Of a stretch of 64,000 nucleotides of DNA, positions 1 through 8,165 are shown in pieces (the first letter of the stretch is position 1; the number at the start of each line of letters is the position of its first letter). The notes beneath the pieces are model-generated. The model was not told the DNA's origin. It saw only the letters and a program-made list of their open reading frames with translations, and did not search any database. Source of the DNA: JAADHI01 sp964451325. GTDB taxonomy: Bacteria > Nitrospirota > Nitrospiria > SBBL01 > JAADHI01. A program made the position numbers and the translations under genes. The stretch is from positions 1 to 64,000 of the forward strand of contig CAYVHO010000010.1 in NCBI GenBank assembly GCA_964451325.1, read 5' to 3'.

Positions 1-8
1 TCAGGATT

Positions 9-380
9 TCACTTATAGATGCTCTTCCTCTGTGTCACGCTTGGGGTCCACCTCTCATCAACTTCTATACGTTTGGTCTTTCTTGTAATGGTTCTTGAAC
101 TAGAAAGAGCTTCAAAGAGGCGATCTTTTTCTTGCTTACCATATTTTTTTTCAAGTAAAGTAAGGATTAAGTCCCGCTCTTTGTTCCCTTTCCCAATGTT
201 TTCTATATCACCTATAGCCCAAATCTTATAAATCTGATGAGATTCCGGTGTGATCATTACGTAATACCTACTAAATGAACGGAAAGGTTTTACCGGTATG
301 AATCGGTATATTGGTATACCGTCAGTTAGAGAGCTCTTATATACGGCAAAATTAGGATCAAATTTACACCCAAGTACCAT
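9..380 (-). CDS. Hypothetical protein, possible C-terminal part of a broken gene
   Basis: The family is not recognised. The first ATG gives 123 residues with a basic, lysine-rich C-terminus. The same frame is open upstream to base 500, adding about 40 plausible residues (including NADWADRIINYLKNKQ) with no ATG, GTG or TTG. It is bounded only by the TAA stop of the next gene upstream, which is in the same frame. The simplest reading is that this segment is the C-terminal part of the TonB-like protein at 501-1469, cut off by one in-frame stop. A separate short gene starting at 380 is the alternative; no clear ribosome binding site supports it. Confidence 0.45.
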   Translation of the reverse strand: MVLGCKFDPNFAVYKSSLTDGIPIYRFIPVKPFRSFSRYYVMITPESHQIYKIWAIGDIENIGKGNKERDLILTLLEKKYGKQEKDRLFEALSSSRTITRKTKRIEVDERWTPSVTQRKSIYK

Positions 381-500
381 ACCAAATGCTCCAGAGATTT
401 GAGTGTTTTTTCTATTGCTCCATTCTGTTTCGCATTGTTTGTTTTTAAGATAATTTATAATTCTGTCTGCCCAATCGGCATTTACTCCCTTTTCACACTC

Positions 501-1469
501 TTATCCATAAAACCTTAAAAAAAACCTCATTTCGTGTTTCATTTGGGTGATAGGAATATTCTCATTTGCTATTGGGAATAGAAGCTCATATGGGTCAATA
601 TTCGATTCTTTCTTCCTACATTTATATGATAATTTATCTTTTGCCTGATAAAAGGCGTGTGAAAAAAGCTTTACCGGAATTGGGCTATCTAATCGTCTGG
701 TGAGATCTTTTAGAATATTATCGTAGAAATGAAGCAAACTGCCCGTATCAATATTGGAAGTAAGCATTGCCTTGATCATTTCTCTTTTTTTTTCAATTTT
801 TGTTTTTCCATCATCTGTTGCGATAAGCAACAAGCTATCCCTTAGACCTGCACTAATTGTTTTTTCCGTCTCTTTATGCACAATAAAATGCATATAAAAA
901 GTTAAAATATCATTGGTATAGGCATCTGGAAGAGGAGAGAAGGGGTTGGCCGCAGACACCGCACGGAGGGCGGCTTGGTCAAGAAAAGGGTTCCCTGAGC
1001 TCTCTTCAACAACAACAGATATTTTGTCGATGCTGCCATCTTTTTTGATATCGAAGCGAACCACTAAGCTGTCTTTTTCGGGTGTTATCGGAGGAGGAGC
1101 CCATTGCCATCGAATCTTACCGTCAACTCTTTGCAAATAATCTCGAAACTTAAAGTCGGACATGCGAGAGTCGATTCCCTGCACCTCCGCTTGTTTTTCG
1201 TCCTCTACAATTCTTTTAGCCTCTTTTTCCAGAAGGATATCCAAAAGGATCTTCCTAATTCCCTCATTGTCTTGAATATCAGAGTTAGCGTCCTTATCCT
1301 GCAATATTTCAATTTTTGTGATATCACCCTTAAACACTGCTTTCAACAACGCGTTATTTTCAGAAGAGGCTGCTTGTGCTTGAGTTGAAAAGGATGTAGG
1401 TAAAAACCAAATAGACGTTGCAATAAGAAGAACTGAAAATTTGAAATGGAATACCCTCCGCAATTTCAT
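501..1469 (-). CDS. Exported protein with TonB C-terminal domain
   Basis: The 322-aa protein starts with a signal peptide (about residues 1-34, ending in STQAQAA). A charged helical stretch follows, then a TonB_C-type domain at about residues 125-205, recognisable from VVRFDIKKDGSIDKISVVVE, the LDQAALRAV helix and a Pro-rich ANPFSPLP end. Such domains contact outer-membrane partners, but no classic N-terminal TonB transmembrane anchor or ExbBD genes are present, so energy transduction is not established. The ATG is preceded by a good AAAGGAG site. The frame continues after the TAA into the segment at 9-500, so the protein may be truncated. It is probably periplasmic or surface-associated. Confidence 0.7.
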   Translation of the reverse strand: MKLRRVFHFKFSVLLIATSIWFLPTSFSTQAQAASSENNALLKAVFKGDITKIEILQDKDANSDIQDNEGIRKILLDILLEKEAKRIVEDEKQAEVQGIDSRMSDFKFRDYLQRVDGKIRWQWAPPPITPEKDSLVVRFDIKKDGSIDKISVVVEESSGNPFLDQAALRAVSAANPFSPLPDAYTNDILTFYMHFIVHKETEKTISAGLRDSLLLIATDDGKTKIEKKREMIKAMLTSNIDTGSLLHFYDNILKDLTRRLDSPIPVKLFSHAFYQAKDKLSYKCRKKESNIDPYELLFPIANENIPITQMKHEMRFFLRFYG

Positions 1470-1651
1470 GAACTCTCTCTCCTTTCAAGGGGGAAATGCA
1501 TATGAAAATAGGGTCTGTATGAAAAGAGTGAACACCAAATGGGGTCTACCATAGGATTTTAGAGAAAAAGCAAGATACACCCTTGGATGAGAAAAAGGAA
1601 AGGGCTAAAAATGGATCATGATTTCAAAGGATCAATTCTCCCGGCGATTAA

Positions 1652-2585
1652 GGTCAAGTCTTTAAACTTGCTATTTTGCTCTTCTCATTGAGCAGTCGAC
1701 TTATTGTTGAATAATGAAGGTTGAGATGATCGGCCACCTCCTTCTGATCGTAGGCATGTTTCTTTATGACCGCTTCTATTATTGAATTCCTCTCCAAGCG
1801 AGATCGTGCTTTACCCTCAGGGAAAAGTGTTTCAAGAGCAGGCCTTCCGATCAATCGTTGACGTACCGGAATTTCTTTAACATTCTCTCGATTATCCAGA
1901 TACTTTTTCAAGCGATCAATAAAGCTTCCGGTGCCGAGCAGGCACTGTCCAGCCAGTTCCTCCCATATCGCTCGGCCTGAAATTCCCTCCTGCACAAATG
2001 TGATGTACCGATCCCTTGCCTTCTTTTTTTCTCTGCCGAACCGACCGAGAATCCAGCCGCTTGTCAGCAGCTGGTGGGGCTTTTCCAGTCCGGCGGTACC
2101 CAGATAACTGCTCCATTTCCATTCTTCAGGCTTTTTAACGGCTTTTGCCCGAACAGGATTTAAAACGACGTAACGTGACATCTCCAGCAGGTAATTTTCC
2201 TTATCAACAACAATGGCCTTGTATCGCCCCTGAAAGAGGTGTCCCACCCTGTTATGCTGCTTGTTGAATCGCTGGGTATAGACCCCGTTCAACTGCCTCA
2301 TCCCTTTACTCAGATTGCCCTCCGGCGTCTCCACAATCAGGTGGTAGTGATTATCCATCAAACAATAGGCGTGGCAAAGCCAGTTTGAGCGCTCTTTAAC
2401 TGAGCCCAGTATATCCAAAAAGAGCTTACGATCTTCGTCATTTAAAAAAATAGCCTCTCTGGCATTACCTCTCGATGTAATGTGGTAGAGCGCTCCATCA
2501 TATTCTATTCTCAAAGGTCTCGCCATCTGAATAAAAGTACCTGAAGAGATTATATATGTCATATGTCAATTTTAAAGACTTGACC
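1652..2585 (-). mobile_element. REP-associated transposase element bounded by 15-bp inverted repeats
   Basis: A perfect 15-bp inverted repeat, GGTCAAGTCTTTAAA at 1652-1666 and its reverse complement at 2571-2585, encloses one Y1-type transposase gene. The transposase stop codon (1654-1656) lies inside the left repeat. Just outside the right end is a T-rich direct repeat. About 930 bp with a single small HUH transposase fits a RayT (REP-associated tyrosine transposase) unit or a short IS200/IS605-related element. HUH elements usually lack true terminal inverted repeats, so the repeats may be cognate REP-like half-sites. Confidence 0.7.
1654..2526 (-). CDS. REP-associated tyrosine transposase (Y1_Tnp family)
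   Basis: This is a single-strand HUH transposase. The N-terminal domain opens with MARPLRIEYDGALYHITSRG, the family signature. It has the histidine-hydrophobe-histidine motif in MDNHYHLIVET and a candidate catalytic Tyr in the helix NGVYTQRFNKQ. The C-terminal ~80 residues carry a helix-turn-helix-like DNA-binding region (DQKEVADHLNLHYSTISRLL), common in long RayT proteins. The start at 2526 is chosen because family members begin with MARPLR; an upstream ATG at 2562 would add 12 unrelated residues and lacks a ribosome site. The frame is intact, so the element may be active. Confidence 0.85.
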   Translation of the reverse strand: MARPLRIEYDGALYHITSRGNAREAIFLNDEDRKLFLDILGSVKERSNWLCHAYCLMDNHYHLIVETPEGNLSKGMRQLNGVYTQRFNKQHNRVGHLFQGRYKAIVVDKENYLLEMSRYVVLNPVRAKAVKKPEEWKWSSYLGTAGLEKPHQLLTSGWILGRFGREKKKARDRYITFVQEGISGRAIWEELAGQCLLGTGSFIDRLKKYLDNRENVKEIPVRQRLIGRPALETLFPEGKARSRLERNSIIEAVIKKHAYDQKEVADHLNLHYSTISRLLNEKSKIASLKT

Positions 2586-2637
2586 CTTATTTTTTTCTTT
2601 ATTTTTTTCTTATTTTTTTATGACCCTTATTTTTTTC
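2581..2637. repeat. T-rich direct repeat next to the transposon
   Basis: TGACCCTTATTTTTTTC occurs exactly at 2581-2597 and again at 2621-2637, separated by more T-runs. The first copy overlaps the outer edge of the right inverted repeat of the transposase element. It may mark an insertion-site duplication or a replication-slippage product. Confidence 0.6.
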
Positions 2638-2922
2638 GTTACAGGCTCAACGGCGACACTAACCTTGCCCCTAGGACGAGTTAGTCTGCTCAATGCCTAT
2701 GCAAATTTTTCCATTCCTGCTCAAGCCGCGGCACTTTTTCCGAGCATTGAGGGAGAAGCGATTGAACGCATGATGCTCGCCGCAAATATGGGACAGGCTT
2801 CCACATTGACCTTGGTGACAAAATCGGGCCTTGCTTTGGATGCAGGTGCAAAATCAGCGCTTCCAAAACAAAAATGCCCCGATCGCAAGGACTTGCAATC
2901 GGAGCATTTTTTTCGGTTCTAA
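2620..2922 (+). pseudogene. 3' remnant of an unrecognised gene
   Basis: An open frame of about 95 codons (from roughly 2640) has coding-like composition: TATLTLPLGRVSLLNAYANF, then EGEAIERMMLAANMGQAS. It has no start region of its own, because its 5' side runs straight into the T-rich repeat at the edge of the transposase element. It ends inside the clpC terminator hairpin. It looks like the tail of a gene truncated by the mobile element. No family was recognised, and a chance open frame remains possible. Confidence 0.35.
2869..2914 (-). terminator. Rho-independent terminator of clpC
   Basis: A long hairpin has arms AAATGCCCCGATCGCAAG and CTTGCAATCGGAGCATTT (two wobble-type mismatches) and a very short loop. 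It is flanked by T-runs on both strands, so it can act in both directions. It lies 26 bp beyond the clpC stop. Confidence 0.8.
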
Positions 2923-2939
2923 AGTAAGAGTTTGAGATC

Positions 2940-5369
2940 TTAAACCTCGGCCATTTCCTCCAGTTCGACAAAAGCTGGGGCGCCATCTTTAAGGATTGCG
3001 CTGATGCGTTTGCAATCTTTAAAGCGGCCCTTCAAGATGTCTTCTGAGAGCAGGTCTTCAATCTTTTTTTCCACACACCGACGCATGGGGCGTGCACCGT
3101 AAATCGGATCATAGCCTTCCTGAACCAGCCAAGCAATTAACTCTTCGCTGGCTTCGAGTTGGAAGCCTTTTTCGGAGAGCCGTTCGTTTAATTCCTTGAG
3201 CAGGATGTGGATAATTTTTTCGAGGTGTTTTTTCTCAAGGGGATGGAAAACCACGATGTCATCAATTCGATTTAAAAATTCCGGGTTGAAAGCCTTCTTC
3301 AACTCAGTTTGTACGGCATCTTTCATGCGTAGCAATTCGTTATATTCGGAAGGTCGTTGAAAACCAAGCCCTCCTCCTTTTCCCAGTTCTCGGGTGCCCA
3401 GATTTGAAGTCATGATCAGCACAGTATTTCTGAAATCAATTTTCCGTCCGAGGCTGTCGGTGAGATAGCCGTCGTCCAGGACCTGAAGCAAGAGATTAAA
3501 CATATCCGGATGTGCTTTTTCGATTTCATCAAAAAGCACGACCGAATAGGGGCGGCGACGCACCTTTTCAGTGAGTTGACCTCCTTCTTCATAACCGACA
3601 TAGCCGGGAGGCGCTCCAACCAGGCGAGAACTTGAAAATTTTTCCATATATTCCGACATATCGACACGAATAAGGGCTTCGTCCGTATCAAACAGAAAGC
3701 GTGCCAAGGCCCGTGCCAGCTCGGTTTTTCCGACGCCTGTGGGGCCCAGGAAAATAAAGGAGCCGATGGGACGCCTATTGCCCTTGAGTCCCGCACGAGA
3801 GCGCCGAATGGCCTTGGAAATGGCCGCAATGCCCTCTTCCTGTCCAATGATGGTTTTGTGCAGCTCGTCTTCCATGTGGATCAGTTTTTGTGTTTCTTCT
3901 TCTTCGATTCGGAAAAGTGGAATGCCCGTCATTTTTGAAACCACACAGGCAATTTCTTCTTGATTGATGGTCGGGCGATTTTTCTCCTGACTTTTTTTCC
4001 ACTCTTGTTTTGTTTCTTCAAGTAGTTTGCGGATGCGTTCTTCTTCTTCACGAAAACGAACGGCTTCCTCAAAATCCTGTAAACGAATGGCCAGCTCTTT
4101 TTCGTGAATGATTTCTTTTAACTCCTGCTCAAGGGTGCGAAGCTCGTCAGGTCGGGAATAAGCAATCAAACGTGCGCGTGAACCCGCTTCGTCAATGACA
4201 TCAATGGCTTTATCCGGTAGGAAACGATCTGAAATATAACGATCAGAAAGTCTAACGGCTTCTTCGACCGCTGCATCAGAAATATTGACCCGATGGTGAG
4301 ACTCGTAACGATCTTTCAAGCCTTTAATAATTTGAACCGTCTGCGCTGTCGTGGGTGGTTGGACGTGGATGGCCTGAAAACGGCGTTTTAAGGCGGAATC
4401 TTTTTCAATGTGTTTTCGGTACTCGTCCAAAGTGGTGGCCCCGATGCACTGCATTTCTCCACGGGCCAAGGCAGGTTTGAGCATGTTGGCTGCATCAATG
4501 CTGCCTTCTGCGGCCCCTGCACCTACCAGGGTATGCAATTCATCAATAAAAATAATGACGTTTCCAGAGGTGGAAATTTCTTTCATGACGACTTTGAGCC
4601 GTTCTTCAAACTGGCCTCTGTATTTTGTCCCCGCAACAAGGGATCCCAAATCAAGGGCAATGACACGATGATTAAAGAGGTTTTCAGGCACATCCATCGC
4701 GACGACCCGTTGCGCAAGTCCTTCAACAATGGCGGTTTTGCCTACACCGGACTCGCCGATTAAAACCGGATTGTTTTTTGTGCGTCGGCTCAAAATCTGA
4801 AGCAAGCGTTGGATTTCATCCTGACGACCGATGACCGGATCAAGCACGCCATCGTTGGCGAGTTTGGTCAAATCGCGTCCAAATTCGTCTAAAGCGGGGG
4901 TACTGCTTTTTTTCTCTTTTTCTCGGGGTGTTGATTTTCTCAGAAGATTGATGGTGAGTTGTCGTGCGGTCAGGAGGTTTCCGCCCAGGCTGCGAACGAT
5001 CTTTCCTCCGATGCCTTCTTCCTCTCTTAGGAGACCGAGTAAGAGGTGTTCACTCCCGATGTAATTGTGTCCCAGAAGTTTTGCCTCTTCGACGGCATAC
5101 TCGATGACCTTTTTGACGCGAGGGGTAAAGGGGATTTCACCAAAAGTCATGGTATTACTGCCACTGGGCAGATTACGCTCGACTTCCAGGCGGATTTGTT
5201 CCACTGAAAGCCCCATTTTTTTGATGACGGCAATTGCAACCCCATCACGTTCCCTGAGTATGGCCAAAGCGAGGTGTTCGGTACCCAAATAATCGTTCTG
5301 ATGACGCTCTGCTTCTTCACGCGCGAGAATGATAATCTTTCTGCCGCGATCTGTAAATTTTTCGAACAT
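2940..5369 (-). CDS. clpC: ATP-dependent Clp protease ATP-binding subunit ClpC
   Basis: This is an 809-aa HSP100 unfoldase that feeds substrates to ClpP in the cytosol. Domain order: a double Clp_N repeat (about 1-145, opening MFEKFTDRGRKII), a first AAA+ module with Walker A GESGVGKT near residue 205, a UVR-type coiled region near 420-455, and a second AAA+ module with GPTGVGKT near 545 and Walker B VVLFDEIEKAH. The UVR insert, starting sequence and length separate ClpC from ClpA and ClpB. The ATG has a strong GGAGGGG site. No ctsR or mcsAB lies beside it. Monocistronic between a TTGACA/TACAAT promoter and a strong terminator. Confidence 0.95.
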   Translation of the reverse strand: MFEKFTDRGRKIIILAREEAERHQNDYLGTEHLALAILRERDGVAIAVIKKMGLSVEQIRLEVERNLPSGSNTMTFGEIPFTPRVKKVIEYAVEEAKLLGHNYIGSEHLLLGLLREEEGIGGKIVRSLGGNLLTARQLTINLLRKSTPREKEKKSSTPALDEFGRDLTKLANDGVLDPVIGRQDEIQRLLQILSRRTKNNPVLIGESGVGKTAIVEGLAQRVVAMDVPENLFNHRVIALDLGSLVAGTKYRGQFEERLKVVMKEISTSGNVIIFIDELHTLVGAGAAEGSIDAANMLKPALARGEMQCIGATTLDEYRKHIEKDSALKRRFQAIHVQPPTTAQTVQIIKGLKDRYESHHRVNISDAAVEEAVRLSDRYISDRFLPDKAIDVIDEAGSRARLIAYSRPDELRTLEQELKEIIHEKELAIRLQDFEEAVRFREEEERIRKLLEETKQEWKKSQEKNRPTINQEEIACVVSKMTGIPLFRIEEEETQKLIHMEDELHKTIIGQEEGIAAISKAIRRSRAGLKGNRRPIGSFIFLGPTGVGKTELARALARFLFDTDEALIRVDMSEYMEKFSSSRLVGAPPGYVGYEEGGQLTEKVRRRPYSVVLFDEIEKAHPDMFNLLLQVLDDGYLTDSLGRKIDFRNTVLIMTSNLGTRELGKGGGLGFQRPSEYNELLRMKDAVQTELKKAFNPEFLNRIDDIVVFHPLEKKHLEKIIHILLKELNERLSEKGFQLEASEELIAWLVQEGYDPIYGARPMRRCVEKKIEDLLSEDILKGRFKDCKRISAILKDGAPAFVELEEMAEV

Positions 5370-5447
5370 TTCGCCCCTCCAGGTTCACTAGATCTCTTTG
5401 TTTTTAAAAGGGTTTTTAAAAAAAGTAGACCTGTAAGCTTTGGTTTA

Positions 5448-5476
5448 ATTGTATCCATGGCCTTATGGGATGTCAA
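5448..5476 (-). promoter_or_regulatory. Sigma-70-type promoter of clpC
   Basis: On the minus strand a perfect -35 TTGACA (5471-5476), a 17-bp spacer and -10 TACAAT (5448-5453) precede clpC. The predicted start near 5441 gives a leader of about 70 nt. No CIRCE or other heat-shock operator was seen. Confidence 0.75.
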
Positions 5477-5497
5477 GACAATTTTAGCGGTAGTGCA

Positions 5498-5527
5498 TTG
5501 ACAGCAAAAGCGAGAATAGACTATTTA
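5498..5527 (+). promoter_or_regulatory. Promoter of the bioF-SDR-bioD operon
   Basis: TTGACA at 5498-5503, an 18-bp spacer and TATTTA at 5522-5527 lie just upstream of bioF. The predicted transcript start (about 5534) leaves only a short leader. No BirA-type operator was recognised. Confidence 0.55.
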
Positions 5528-5550
5528 GTGGCATTGAAGTGTGGAAAAAA

Positions 5551-6717
5551 ATGGAAGAATTCAAAGAAATATTAACACAGCTTCAGGCACAGGGGCTTTA
5601 CCGTGCTTTGCTGCAGACTGATTCAGGAGCAAGTCCTTCTGTCAGCGTTCAGGGACGTGATGTCCTGGTTTTTTGTGCGAACAATTATCTTGGACTTGCC
5701 AATCACCCTAGTCTCAAAAAGGCAGCCACTGAAGCCATAGAAACCTGGGGGACTGGTGCGGGGGCGGCACGGCTTGTTTCTGGGAATGTGGGTCTCTATG
5801 GCGCAGTTGAAAAAAAACTGGCGCAATGCAAAGGCACGGCTGCGGCGCTTGTTTTTAGTACGGGCTATATGGCGAACCTTGGTGTTATCGGGACGATTGT
5901 AAAAAAGGGCGACCTGATTTTAGCTGATCGCCTTAATCACGCAAGCCTTGTAGATGCGTGTCGCCTTTCTGGAGCGCGCTTTCGGATTTATCGCCATCGA
6001 GACACCGCGCAACTTGAAATGCTTCTGCAAAAGCGAAAATCCGGGCAAAATGTGCTGATCGTCAGTGACGGTGTGTTTAGTATGGAGGGTGATATTGCCC
6101 CCTTGCCAGAACTATTACGCCTTGCTGATCTTTACGATGCACAGGTCTATCTTGATGACGCACACGCAACGGGTGTGCTGGGGAAAAATGGCGGTGGCAC
6201 GGCAGCGCATTTTGCATGCTCAAATGTCAGGCTGATTCAAATGGGAACCTTTAGCAAGGCTTTGGGAGGATTTGGTGGTTTTGTGGCGGGTTCAGAAGAT
6301 TTAATTGATTTGCTCATCAACAAAGCAAGACCGTTTATTTATACGACGGCACTTCCGCCCAGTGTGCTTGCAAGCGCTTTAAGTGCACTGGAATGGATTC
6401 AAAATGATCCCGACTTGATTACACAGCTTTGGAAAAATCGGGCCTATTTCGCCCACAAAGTTTCTGAGCTTGGTTTTAATACCCTGGGCAGTGAAACTCC
6501 GATTGTTCCTCTTTTGATTGGAAGCTCTGAAAAAGCGCTGGCCTTCTCAAAATACCTGCTTGAAAGGGATATTTTGGTCTCGGCCATTCGACCGCCAACC
6601 GTGCCAAAAGATACCGCGAGACTGCGTGTGACTCTCATGGCAACCCATACAAAAGATCAAATTGACACGCTTTTGCATGAATTAGGGCGTATCGGGAAGC
6701 GACTGGAGGTCATATAG
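5551..6717 (+). CDS. bioF: 8-amino-7-oxononanoate synthase (BioF) of the alpha-oxoamine synthase family
   Basis: This PLP enzyme condenses pimeloyl-ACP or pimeloyl-CoA with alanine, the first step of the biotin ring pathway. Visible family features: NNYLGLANHP near residue 40, GTGAGAARLVSGN, the VYLDDAHATGVLG segment with the PLP-binding Asp, and the Schiff-base Lys in MGTFSKALGGFGG. The sequence alone does not exclude 2-amino-3-ketobutyrate CoA ligase, but the downstream bioD supports biotin synthesis. ATG 5551 is preferred because MEEFKEILTQLQ matches the family start; an in-frame GTG at 5539 adds four residues. The SDR gene begins immediately after the stop. Confidence 0.85.
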   Translation: MEEFKEILTQLQAQGLYRALLQTDSGASPSVSVQGRDVLVFCANNYLGLANHPSLKKAATEAIETWGTGAGAARLVSGNVGLYGAVEKKLAQCKGTAAALVFSTGYMANLGVIGTIVKKGDLILADRLNHASLVDACRLSGARFRIYRHRDTAQLEMLLQKRKSGQNVLIVSDGVFSMEGDIAPLPELLRLADLYDAQVYLDDAHATGVLGKNGGGTAAHFACSNVRLIQMGTFSKALGGFGGFVAGSEDLIDLLINKARPFIYTTALPPSVLASALSALEWIQNDPDLITQLWKNRAYFAHKVSELGFNTLGSETPIVPLLIGSSEKALAFSKYLLERDILVSAIRPPTVPKDTARLRVTLMATHTKDQIDTLLHELGRIGKRLEVI

Positions 6718-7440
6718 GTGAAGACTGTTTTAATTACGGGGGCCTCAGGAGGTCTTGGGCAGGCCCTTTCTCATGCGTTTTCAAAAGAAAATGTTCGTCT
6801 GGGTTTGCACGTTTTTAGGCAAGAGGCAGTCGGGACAGCCCTTGTTGCTGACTATCGTTCCAAAGGGAGTGATGCCCATCTTTTTTCTGCTGATTTGCGT
6901 GATGCGGATAATGTGCGCATGATGTTCCGTGTTTTAAATGAAAAATGGGGCAAGCTTGATCTTTTAATCAATAGCGCGGGCATGAGCCAAAATGCGCTCT
7001 TTCACAAACAAAACTCAGAAGGCTGGGATGAGGTGATGGCGCTTAATCTTTCGGGTGTTTTTTATAGCATGCGGGAAGCGGCTGTATTGATGGAAAAACA
7101 GGGAAAGGGCCACATTATCAATATCGCCTCCGGTGCGGCATTTGCCGGACGTGCGGGGCAATCGGCTTATGCCGCCTCGAAGCGGGGTCTAATCGCTTTA
7201 TCGCAGAATGCGGCAATGGAGTGGGGCAGTCGCGGGATTCAGGTCAATAGTATCTGTCCGGGTTATCTCGAAACCCCGATGACGGCGGCTTTAAGCCCTG
7301 CACAGTCCAAAAAACTGATTTCAGAAAATGTCCTGGGACGTGCATCGACTTTAGAAGAGGTCGCAGCTTTTGTTCTGATGCTTTCTAAGATGAGGCATGT
7401 TTCGGCACAGGTCTTTCACTTGGATAGCCGCATCGTATGA
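6718..7440 (+). CDS. Short-chain dehydrogenase/reductase (FabG-like) in the biotin operon
   Basis: This is a 240-aa classical SDR. The Rossmann motif TGASGGLGQA is near residue 7, NSAGMS near 85, and the catalytic Ser in IINIASGAA is followed by YAASKRG (the YxxxK pair). The GTG start directly follows the bioF stop, and the C-terminus overlaps the bioD start by four bases, so the three genes should be translationally coupled. FabG-like reductases reduce 3-oxoacyl-ACP. By position it may help make or modify the pimeloyl chain, which is inference. The substrate cannot be read from the sequence. Confidence 0.8.
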   Translation: MKTVLITGASGGLGQALSHAFSKENVRLGLHVFRQEAVGTALVADYRSKGSDAHLFSADLRDADNVRMMFRVLNEKWGKLDLLINSAGMSQNALFHKQNSEGWDEVMALNLSGVFYSMREAAVLMEKQGKGHIINIASGAAFAGRAGQSAYAASKRGLIALSQNAAMEWGSRGIQVNSICPGYLETPMTAALSPAQSKKLISENVLGRASTLEEVAAFVLMLSKMRHVSAQVFHLDSRIV

Positions 7441-8165
7441 GTGCTCAAAACAAGGGTGTTTTTGTGACAGGCACCGGAACGGGTGTGGGCAAAACCCTGA
7501 TCTCCGGGGCGATTGTCCGTGCCTTGCGAAACAAGGGCCATGACTGGGGGGTGATGAAACCCATTGAGTCCGGCTGTCATTCAGAGAAAGCGGGACTTCG
7601 TCCAAGTGATGCCCACTACTTAAAAATAGCCGCAAAGCTTCAGGATGAAATCGACCTCATCAACCCTTGTCGTTTTCAAGCCCCTTTGGCCCCTTATGCG
7701 GCTGTATTGCAGGGAGAGACGAATATTGTCTCGTGGCCGAGAATCCAAAATGTTTATCGGCAACTTTCTGATCGGCATGAAGCCATGTTGATTGAAGGTG
7801 CAGGGGGGCTGATGGTTCCCATCCATGCGGACAAAGACATGAGTGACCTCGCGCATCTTTTTGGGTTTCCCGTTTTGTTGATCGCACAGAGTGGTTTGGG
7901 CACGATCAATCACACTCTGCTGAGTCTTGAATACGGCAAGGCACGCGGTCTTTCTTTTGTGGGGATTGTCCTCAATCAAGGCACCGAAAAAAAAGACAAC
8001 TCAGAAGCAAGTAACGTAAAAATACTTCGTGAAAAAACGGTCTTGCCTGTGATGTCTTTTCCCCACCTTAAGACCGGGAATGATGACGAAGGAAGGATTT
8101 TGGAAAGTGCGGCTGTCTTGCAATCACATGTTTTGCTGGATGTGATTCTTCGAGTCCTTCCCTAG
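7437..8165 (+). CDS. bioD: ATP-dependent dethiobiotin synthetase
   Basis: This enzyme closes the ureido ring of dethiobiotin from 7,8-diaminononanoate, CO2 and ATP. The P-loop GTGTGVGKT sits at the N-terminus, followed by MKPIESGC, the EGAGGLMVPI motif and the GVVLNQG-like VGIVLNQG nucleotide-base loop. At 242 aa it is of usual size. The start overlaps the SDR stop (ATGA). The end overlaps the convergent thiE gene by four bases, so there is no room for a separate terminator. bioA, bioB, bioC and bioH are absent from the window. Confidence 0.92.
   Translation: MSAQNKGVFVTGTGTGVGKTLISGAIVRALRNKGHDWGVMKPIESGCHSEKAGLRPSDAHYLKIAAKLQDEIDLINPCRFQAPLAPYAAVLQGETNIVSWPRIQNVYRQLSDRHEAMLIEGAGGLMVPIHADKDMSDLAHLFGFPVLLIAQSGLGTINHTLLSLEYGKARGLSFVGIVLNQGTEKKDNSEASNVKILREKTVLPVMSFPHLKTGNDDEGRILESAAVLQSHVLLDVILRVLP

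Noticed and set aside
2690..2986. A minus-strand open frame across the clpC terminator
   Set aside because: It reads through a strong terminator hairpin and the end of clpC, with no plausible protein sequence.
3416..3847. A 143-codon open frame inside clpC, same strand, other frame
   Set aside because: It lies wholly within the second AAA+ module of clpC and has no ribosome site or recognisable sequence; it is a shadow of the real gene.
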